From contig CM036188.1 of NCBI GenBank assembly GCA_020631735.1, positions 10,830,214 to 10,894,213 on the forward strand: DNA of 64,000 nucleotides, read 5' to 3'. This DNA comes from Saccharum officinarum (lineage: Eukaryota; Streptophyta; Magnoliopsida; Poales; Poaceae). Shown here in pieces: positions 56,793 to 64,000 of the stretch. The position numbers and the translations under genes are program-made. The notes beneath the pieces were generated by a model. It did no database searches. It was not told the DNA's origin and saw nothing but the letters and a program-made list of their open reading frames with translations. Each line of letters opens with the position of its first letter. Positions within the stretch are counted from its first letter, which is position 1.

Positions 56793-57035
56793 TTAGGGCC
56801 GGTTTAGAAAAATTTTGCAAAATTTTTCAGATTCCCCGTCGCATCGAATCTTTAGACACATGCATGAAGCATTAAATATAAATAAAAAATAAAACTAATT
56901 ACACAGTTTAGATGAAATGGACGAGACGAATCTTTTAAGCCTAATTAGACCATGATTGTACACTAATTATCAAATAACAACGAAACGTGCTACAGGGTCA
57001 TTTTGCAAAAAAAATTGCAACTGAACAAGCCCTTA
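56793..57035. mobile_element. Tourist-like MITE, 237 bp, TTA target duplication
   Basis: Element 56796-57032: starts GGGCCGGTTTAG and ends AACTGAACAAGCCC, inverted repeats, with the interior GACGAGACGAATCTTTTAAG. TTA lies on both sides (56793-56795 and 57033-57035). This target duplication assigns the family seen several times in the window to the PIF/Harbinger (Tourist) group. Confidence 0.85.
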
Positions 57036-57071
57036 GCAATTGTGTGGCAGTTGCTCTGCCTTTTCATTATA

Positions 57072-57300
57072 GGCTGTGTTCAGATCCGAAATTTTTGGGG
57101 AAAAAATTTCTGTAGCACTTTCGTTGTTATTTGGTAAAATTTGTCAAATCATGGACTAACTAGGCTCAAAAAATTCACCTTGACATTTACAGACAAACTA
57201 TACAATTAGTTATTTTTTACCTACATTTAATCCTCCATACATATGTCAAAGATTCGATCTGATGGGTGGAAGAGAAAATATTTTAGGAAGTGAACGGGGA
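57072..57300. mobile_element. MITE, same family in reverse orientation
   Basis: GGCTGTGTTCAGATCC on the left and GAAGTGAACGGGG on the right; the interior is the reverse-complement type (CATGGACTAACTAGGCTCAAAA, ACTATACAATTAGTTATTTT). Ends are worn. Confidence 0.65.
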
Positions 57301-57557
57301 TAGAATCAGGTAGGAGTAGAAAAATATTCAGTAGCCCAGGGTCTTCGACGTCGGGCCATGCTGTAAGGCCAATGGATGAGATCACCTTTGCCATTCCATC
57401 ATGCATCACCTACGCGTCACCATCAGATCGATGAAAGCCGCCCAACAGCTACACAGCCACGCGTGGGCGTAAAATCTACAGCCAGCTGCCTGAACCAGAG
57501 GTCTCGTCGAGGTCCAGCACTCTGCCGGCCGTTCCATCAATATCGCAAATAAAAGCT

Positions 57558-57794
57558 ACTCTCTCATGCCCTTTATATCTATCGCCGTTGGTGTGCGTGT
57601 CACAAGTTTGACTCGATTTATAGAAAATACATGCAACATTTATATATCCAAATAAATTTATTAAAAACTAGATTTAAAGATCTTTCCAATGATACTAATT
57701 ATGTACTATAAATATTAATATTTTTTAATACATATTTAGTCAAAGTTGTTTCTTGGAAAACGCAAACGACTGATATTTAGGGACAGAGGGAGCA
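57558..57794. mobile_element. Stowaway-like MITE, about 233 bp
   Basis: Element 57560-57792: CTCTCTCATGCCCTTTATAT on the left, and ATATTTAGGGACAGAGGGAG on the right as its imperfect inverse. The left flank is TA, as for Stowaway; the right flank is CA, probably a mutated TA. Confidence 0.75.
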
Positions 57795-57851
57795 TGTGTG
57801 GAATTAAACTGATCGAAAAGCAGGCAGCTATTGCTATTGCATCGACAACTA

Positions 57852-58068
57852 AGGGGTGTTTGGTTTGAGGAGTTAAGTTTAACAAACACTGTAGCATTTT
57901 CGTCTTATTTGACAAAAAGTTTCTAATCTTGGACTAATTAGGCTTAATAGATTTGTCTCGTAAATTACTCCTAATCTATGGCACATACATGCAATTAGTC
58001 TACATTTAGTATTCCATGCATTTGAGGGAATATTGATGTGATGGGAGTTAAACTTTAACAAGGTGAAA
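57852..58068. mobile_element. MITE, GGCCTTGTTTAG-related, reverse orientation
   Basis: Left end AAGGGGTGTTTGGTTTGAGG; right part GGGAGTTAAACTTTAACAAG. The interior CTTGGACTAATTAGGCTTAA and TAGATTTGTCTCG are the family hallmarks. Confidence 0.65.
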
Positions 58069-59078
58069 TTGCTATTGCATGCCCGAAACTTGCTGAAGCA
58101 AAAAGGGGATCTGGATCAGAACGAGAGGACCGTAGAAGAGTGAGGGTCGCGTTGCTGCGGATTCGAGGAAACCAGTTGGCATGCATGTGTGTTGTGTGTT
58201 GCAAGATTTTCTAGATTTGGCATGTCATTGTCTAATCATATATAACTGCATAATACAGACGACTGTGATCTTGCATTGGACTCCCTCTGGATTATTAGTC
58301 AAGTGTGCGCGGTGCCCCTGCTTTTGATTTTGATTCATATAACAGAGATCCAACGCACCCCGTGGCTTTTCTTCTTCTTATTCTTAAAGATGCAAAGTAG
58401 GTAGGTTGCTTATGAGCTCGTAAACAGACTTAAATTTTACGAGTTATTCAGTAAACTAAAACTATTCACTGGTATACTGGCAACGTGTCTTGCATCCCTA
58501 CTTCTCCTCCTTTACCTCCGAACGCCACTTTGATCCGTCATCAAACCTTCTCCCTCACTGCCGCCTAGTCTTGGCGTTGTACTGCTCAAGGTTCTAGGAT
58601 TGGCACCAAATGGGCCAAATTCCATTGAAATTCATCCAACTCGTTAAGGACTGAGGCAAAATGAAACTGGTATAAAAAGTTTGGCCTGATTTTCCAAGAC
58701 CTATAAAAACTCATAGATACATCCCCTCGGTATAGAAGCACGAGCCTCACTCCAAAAAATCTAGGCCTTTTCATTTCCTCCTCTGCCTTGGCAGCTGGCG
58801 GATAGTGAACCACCTTGGATGCAGTGGCGTAGCGATGTCTGATCTCGCCTTTGGCCTCCTCTTTCCTCCACCTTCGTGTTTAATCTCCTGCTCGTGGAGG
58901 TTTCACGAGATCAAACGGTGAGGCTTCATTCAGATTTGTTGTTCTTACTTCTTCAGTTCACTTCCCTCTCATATATATTCTCTGTTTGTCCATGTGGTTT
59001 AGCGCTGAACAATATGGTTATATGTGGTGATGTGATTAAGTCATAGCCGTGCTATTTTTGTAACCAGAGGCAACTATG
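58069..59078. other. Unassigned intergenic sequence
   Basis: About 1 kb with no recognisable gene, RNA or transposon end; only short open frames of no known family. Confidence 0.4.
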
Positions 59079-59225
59079 GGCCTTGTTCGGCTGGCTGGTT
59101 GCCAGGCAGCCAACAATGTTTTTTTTCTCACATCATTTCAGCACCAGCCACTAGCCACCAGCCAACAAGCAGTATTTTTCTCTCACAACAAATCAGCACC
59201 AGCCACCAGCCAGCCGAACGAGGCC
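59079..59225. mobile_element. Small MITE with GGCCTTGTTCGGCTGG ends, 147 bp
   Basis: Starts GGCCTTGTTCGGCTGGCTGG and ends CCAGCCAGCCGAACGAGGCC, almost perfect inverted repeats of 20 bases. The interior holds two copies of CAGCACCAGCCAC. ATG occurs on both outer sides (59076-59078 and 59226-59228), perhaps a 3-bp target duplication. Confidence 0.8.
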
Positions 59226-59270
59226 ATGAATTTGAGTCAAATTTTGGTATGATTTTTTTTCTGATTAAGA

Positions 59271-59463
59271 GGGTGTTTGAGACTGCTCTATTCCACGTTT
59301 TTTTAGTTCCGCTTCACATTTTTTAGCCAAACAGTTTCAGCTCTATGCGCTCTATCTAGGAAAAAGGGTGGAGTTGTGAGAGCACCTAGGTGCTCCACAA
59401 ACTTCAGTTTTTTATGGAGCTGGTCCACGGTAGAGTTTATGGAGGAGTCCCAAACATTCCCTA
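59271..59463. mobile_element. MITE with GGGTGTTTG ends
   Basis: GGGTGTTTGAGACTGCTC on the left and GGAGTCCCAAACATTCCC on the right form an imperfect inverted repeat. The interior has mirrored GTGGAGTTG/CAGCTC-type words, as in common grass MITEs. Flanks TTAA/TAAA may include the target site. Confidence 0.65.
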
Positions 59464-60533
59464 AATAGCTGTACCCTAATTCGCAAAAAAAAAAAAAAAA
59501 AGAAAAGAAGCTGAACCCTGGTCTGAATTTTGTCTGTTTGGATAGGCTCCGAATTTTTCATTTTTGAATATTCCTAGAACCCTGATCCCGCTGACCTCAC
59601 CTGACCTAGCTGACCTTAGTGTACATGGTGGCGCCATGAAGCCACAAGATTTTCCACACGCCGAGAGCAAGAAAAAATATTGACCTGAAGCAAGCACCGA
59701 AGCGTATATATGCATGTCAACATCACACGTGCGGCTGCGTCTCTATCGTCGCGTCGTAATCCAATCCGGCCGGCCGCAACGGCAATCCCGATAGAGATTC
59801 GAAAGTAGCAAGTCGATCGAGATCGAAATCCGGGCGGCGCCGAGAGGTGGCCAGCCTCGTCGCTCGATCTTCACTCCGCCTTTTCCGCCCGCCAATGTTT
59901 CCATTCGTCGCTGCTGGGCTCGTGCGGAATGAATCGGGAATGGCCGGACGGATCCGCGAAACGCCCGGCCGGCGCACTGATCCAAGGAGCTCACCGGATA
60001 GTGCGGAGTGCCGTAGCGTAGGTACGTCATTGCTGCTTGCATCTGCAGGTGGATCATGGATGAGGATCGATGAGACCTCGGCTTCGTCGCCAGTTCGCGA
60101 GTACAGAGACGGTTTCTTTTCAAAGTCAGGATTTTTTTCCCTCTCCCACTAGCGTAGCGGGTCATGAAAAGAAGGTGCCACTAAAAATAAGTGTGGACTC
60201 ACGGCTAAATGGGGGAAAAAATTGGAGGGAGAATATCCCACCCTGCACCAGTTGGATACGCATCGTGGATTCATGCCCCACATGTACGTACACAATCATC
60301 TAACGGTGGACTGCTGCATAAATCAAGGAGAATTAGTTACTTAAGGAGAATTAGTTGGAAAGAAAAAACATAGCTCGTTGGATGATTATATATGTACGAA
60401 CATGTGACCAAGAATCTACAATGGGTGTCCATGTGTACATCGTGGGGAACATGTGACCAAGAATCTACAATGGCTTTATCGTGACCTGGGCGACCTCGTT
60501 CTCACGCGCATGAGAGAGAGGGCTCCAAATTGG
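59464..60533. other. Unassigned sequence with a 27-bp direct repeat
   Basis: No gene is supported. GAACATGTGACCAAGAATCT(ACAATGG) is present twice, at 60398-60424 and 60447-60473, and GGAGAATTAGTT twice near 60328-60358. A GC-richer part (59740-60110) is open on both strands without a known domain. Confidence 0.35.
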
Positions 60534-60639
60534 CAGGGGCGGAACTAGCACAAAATTTGAGTGGCGGTCTTTTACTAATTAACTTCTATAACCACACGAA
60601 AGAAAGTATATTTTTTTAAAACTCAAGAATTTGACTGGG

Positions 60640-61923
60640 GACAAGTGCCCACGTACTCACCTTTTGAATTCTAAAAAAAATCACAACTTCCTTATAAAGG
60701 AAGGTAAAAGAAAAAAAGCCCAAGGGGCAAAAAAATCTAAGGACAAGCCATATTGCTATCGTTGTCGCACTAAAGGGCATACAATTCATGAATGCACTGT
60801 GGTTCTTTGCTGTGAGTTATGCTATGGAGATCATACGACTAAGTTGTGCCCAAATAGTAAGAAAACAAATGCTAGTGCTATTCCTTGTGGTTATGCTGTG
60901 GAAGGCCTTGGTTTTTATTTTATTTCAATGGTTCAAAACCCAAAAGTTAATACTCAAGAGAGGAGAGCTATGGTTCGTGTTTTAGAAGGTTCCTTTACTG
61001 TCAATCAATTGGCAGTAGAACTGGAAAAACTACGACCAAAAAAGAATCATAATTGAGATATTCAGACAACAGGCACCGGGGCCTTTCTTATTAACTTCCC
61101 TTTAGCTGACCTACTGGACACAGTGGTTAACTGGGGTCCCATGGATGCTAAGTTTGTTCAGGGCAAGATCAGTTTTGAGAAAAGAACAGACAATGAGGTG
61201 TACATACGGGAGATTGACAAAGTGTGGGTACAGTTCAGAGGACTACCCAGTGAGTTCAAAGAATTCCTCATTATTTGGGCAATTGGAACTATCCTGGGTG
61301 TCCCTCGAGCTGTTGATACTGTCTTCACCAAGAGCATTGGCAAGGCAAGGATGAAAGTAGCAGTGCTGGACCCAAGACTCATCCCAGATTTTGTGGATGT
61401 GGTTATTGGGGACTATGTTTACGAGCTACAGTTTGGTGTGGAGGAAGAGTCCCTCACTGGTGAGCCACAGCTAATTGATTTGGACTCTACCAGGGATGAG
61501 GAGCCTAAGGAGGAAGCCCCAGAGGGGGCGGTCCAAAAGATGATAACCCCAATGGGGAAATTTCGGAGGAAAAGATGGATGTGGATGGTAAAGCGCCTGG
61601 TGATGGCAAGGGTGATCCACCTATGAATGACCAGCAGAGTGCTGCCATTGGGGAAGCACAGCTAAAGCCAAAAATCAACCAAGGATCATACTCTCCCAGT
61701 CTGCAAGAGCTGTAGATGGTATTGGGGCGTGGAAAGCGACCATGTTGCCCGCACAAAACGACTCTGGGAATCTAAACAAAAAAATCAGCAATGGGACAAC
61801 CTCTCCAGTGCGGTTAAGCAAGAGGAACGCCTCCAATGTGGACCTAGACTCCACAGAGAAGGCGGCTAGGCTTAAAGCAAAGAAGAACCTGGAATACACG
61901 CTTGATAAAGGTAAATTACAGTA
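60640..61923 (+). pseudogene. LINE ORF1 (zinc knuckles, DUF4283-like), broken
   Basis: The N-terminal piece (to 61056) has YCYRCRTKGHTIHEC followed by CELCYGDHTTKLC, two CCHC-like knuckles, and VRVLEGSFTVNQLAVELEKL. After a frame change around 61057-61120 the second piece (61123-61626) has the DUF4283-like GISFEKR-type region, VWVQFRGLPSEFK and the acidic EEPKEEAPEG. A third piece (about 61742-61923) is Lys/Asn/Ser-rich with LSKRNASNVDLDSTEKAARL, a typical ORF1 C-terminus. ORF1 proteins bind LINE RNA. The unusual order (knuckles before the DUF4283-like part) suggests either rearrangement or that the first piece is an overlapping variant. Confidence 0.65.
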
Positions 61924-62287
61924 ACCTCCATCTTTTATTTCTAGAGATGATTCTTCTTTATTAAATGTAACACAGTCTATAGGGGTTGTTCTAGGTAACA
62001 ATGAGCAGGATGTCGTTAATTCTTTAAAATCTTTAAAAGACTAGGAGTATAATAGAATGACTAAGAATGCTAAACTAAGGGAGGAGAACTTTGTTTTAGT
62101 AGAAGATGCTTTAACCGTTTGTTCTAATGAAGATAGTGTAGATCTTGAAGCTTTAAATCTTATTTGTTCGGAAGTTGCAGAAGGGCTTGGTGATGGGGTT
62201 GTGATCCTTTGATTTTACAAACCCCTGTATCACAAAAAAGAGAAGGCACCCTAAACATAAAAATAAAAGTTTTAAAAGTAAGTCCAG

Positions 62288-63078
62288 ATGAAAGGAATTT
62301 TTTGGAATTATAATGGGTTCGCGGATGGTAAAAAATATAGTTTTTTGTCAGACTTAACAAAGAAAAAAATCTAGACTTCATTGCCTTATCGGAAACTGGT
62401 AGAGCTAGCTTTCCACAAAATACTCTCAACACAATCTGTGCTGGTAGAGATCTTTTTTGGCACTGTATGGCTTCACGGGGTAGATCCGGTGGCATGATTC
62501 TAGGTGTTCATTTGTTGAATTTTGACATTAGAGAAAATTGAGGAAGGATATTTTTTATTCGTTTTAAATTACGACACAAAGAAGATCATTTTAAGTTTAA
62601 TCTTATTTCAGTCTATGGTCCGGCTCAGATGGAGCACAAGTCACATTTCTTGTCTGAAATGGTTCGAGTATGTTCAAAAGAAACTATACCCATGGTTATA
62701 GGTGGTGATTTTAATATTATTCGCAGATCGGACGAGAAAAATAATGATAATTACAATGATAGATGACTTTTTTTGTTCAATGCAGTAATTGATGCCCTAA
62801 ACCTTAGAGAAATTGATCTATCAGGAAGGAAGTATACCTGGGCTAATAATCTGCCTAACCAAACTTTTAAAAAATTGGACAGAGTTCTAGTATGTATAGA
62901 TTTTGAGTCGAAGTATGCTCTTACAACTGTTCATACGCTAAATAGAGAAATATCTGATCATACACCTTTGATCTTCTCTACAAACAACCCATTCTCAACC
63001 TATCAGCCACATTTCAAATTTGAACTTGGCTGGTTGTTAAGAGATGGATTCTGTGAGATGGTTTCACAGGTTTGTTAG
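62288..63078 (+). pseudogene. LINE endonuclease domain, broken
   Basis: Starts ATG at 62288 (MKGIFWNYNGFADG). Recognisable exonuclease-endonuclease-phosphatase motifs: FIALSETGR (catalytic Glu), SVYGPAQ, VIGGDFNIIR (Asp/Asn), then WANNLPNQTFKKLDRVL and REISDHTPLIF (SDH motif). It would nick target DNA for priming. Damage: a frame change near 62365, a TGA at 62538-62540 (possibly from CGA) and a stop at 62764-62766 between IIR and the WANN segment. Confidence 0.82.
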
Positions 63079-64000
63079 AATACTCTAGTTTTAGGTTCAC
63101 CTATTGACAGATGACAGATGAAAATGAGAAGGGTTCGTCAACATCTTAGAGGATGGGCGAAGCATGTAAGTGGTGTGTACAAGAAAGAAAAAACAACACT
63201 TTTAAATAAGTTGGACGAACTAGATAAAAAGACAGAACACACTTTGCTAAATAACTCGGAAAGAGATCTAAAACACATTTTAAATGAAAGGCTTGCAGAA
63301 TTACTAAGAGAGGAGGAACTCAAGTGGTACCAAAGGGCTAAAGTGAAACACCTTTTAAAAGGAGATGCAAACACAAATATTATCACTTGCTAGCCAATGG
63401 TAGACATAGAAAGACTCGTATTTTCCCTGCTGGAGGATGGTGATAGTATTTTAACTGGTGATGCTCAACTTAAAGAGCATATTATTAGTTATTATAAAAA
63501 CCTGTTCGGTCCATCTGAAGATTCTCTATTATCTTTAGATGAATCTCGGACGGAGGACATCCCTCAAGTTTCTGATCTGGAAAATGAGTTCTTGACAGAA
63601 CCTTTCACTCAAGAGGAAGTTAGGATAATAATTTTCTAAATGGAACATAATAAGGCGCCCGGCCCGGATGGTTTTCCACCGGAGTTTTATCAGGTCTTTT
63701 GGGGTTTAATTAAAGATGATTTGATGTCATTGTTTTCTAATTTTCATCATGGAACCTTACCTCTAAATCGTCTTAATTTCGAAAACATAATCTTGTTGCC
63801 TAAAAAGAAGGATGCAAGAGTTATTCAACAATACATGCCGATCTATTTGTTGAATGTCTCTTTTAAAATCTTCACAAAAGTTGCAACAAATAGATTAACT
63901 ACTATTGCCCAGAAGCTTATAAGACCAACTCAAACAGCCTTCTTACCAGGAAGAAATATTATGGAGGACGCAGTTATTCTGCATGAAACACTTCATGAAC
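63079..64000 (+). pseudogene. LINE reverse transcriptase, N-terminal part, broken and cut by window end
   Basis: 63118-63393 is the linker between endonuclease and RT (MRRVRQHLRGWAKHVSG, coiled-coil-like, then ELKWYQRAKVKHLLKGDANT). 63397-63639 continues it. RT proper starts about 63640 with NKAPGPDGFPPEFYQVFW, then NIILLPKKKDARVIQQY, IYLLNVSFKIFTKVATNRLT and TQTAFLPGRNIMEDAVILHE, the usual L1 RT blocks 0-2a. Stops at 63394 and 63637-63639 interrupt it. The catalytic YxDD lies beyond the window. Confidence 0.85.

Larger units (their letters stand above)
60534..64000 (+). mobile_element. LINE (L1-type), 5' part: ORF1, endonuclease, start of RT
   Basis: Contains, in order, a zinc-knuckle/DUF4283-type ORF1, an apurinic endonuclease-like domain and the beginning of reverse transcriptase, continuing beyond the window. 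The first 110 bases are the dispersed repeat also found at 4625, so the true LINE 5' end may be nearer 60650. All coding parts carry stops or frame changes. Confidence 0.85.

Overview
The window is nuclear DNA from a grass, most likely a panicoid/Andropogoneae genome such as the sorghum, sugarcane or Miscanthus group. The inference rests on the transposon types present (CACTA elements with TTTGCCGACGGC subterminal repeats, Tourist and Stowaway MITEs, grass-type L1 LINEs, Ty1/copia and other LTR elements), on GT-AG introns, and on a B3 gene very close to the rice NGATHA-like gene Os03g0120900. The sequence is a scaffold: two runs of exactly 100 N (14829-14928 and 51432-51531) join separate contigs.

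Layout. 1-1807 is part of a long minus-strand LTR with a GACCGGACGCGG minisatellite. It abuts, and has probably split, a plus-strand LINE whose decayed 3' half fills 1808-3345. A 444-bp solo LTR with 5-bp target duplications lies at 3928-4371, followed by an exact 250-bp tandem duplication. 5305-14828 and 14929-24464 are two nearly identical copies of one 9.5-kb segment, placed on either side of the first gap. The segment carries a B3-domain transcription factor on the minus strand. Copy B is intact (2 exons, 277 codons); copy A has two 1-bp deletions. The geometry (end of one contig equals start of the next) points to an unmerged contig overlap rather than a real tandem gene pair.

24546-27655 holds a Stowaway-like MITE and a decayed LINE-like element that encodes only a zinc-knuckle ORF1-type protein and ends in a hairpin plus A-tail. 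27.9-34.5 kb is intergenic sequence with MITEs, a well-bounded 622-bp hAT element (8-bp duplication) and a MULE-like repeat. 34531-43457 is a complete-length CACTA (En/Spm) transposon of 8.9 kb, with 3-bp target duplication and two minus-strand genes (tnp2-type transposase and Transposase_24-type protein), both broken by stops and frameshifts. A second CACTA-like repeat cluster lies at 43.9-44.4 kb.

The clearest ordinary gene is at 45024-47397 (minus): a six-exon serine carboxypeptidase of the S28/prolylcarboxypeptidase family, 539 codons, with signal peptide and an intact Ser-Asp-His triad. 48.4-50.1 kb is A-rich DNA built of degenerate tandem repeats. 50314-50687 is a Tourist MITE. 51532-56132 is a minus-strand Ty1/copia element with a 506-bp LTR and primer-binding site, cut by the second gap at the start of its reverse transcriptase. 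56.8-59.5 kb is a cluster of six MITE-like elements. 60.5-64.0 kb is the 5' part of a second LINE (ORF1, endonuclease, start of reverse transcriptase) running out of the window.

Only two cellular genes are supported: the B3 factor and the S28 peptidase. Nearly everything else is mobile-element sequence in various states of decay. I found no sign of an undescribed biological system; the most consequential observation is the probable false duplication at 5.3-24.5 kb.
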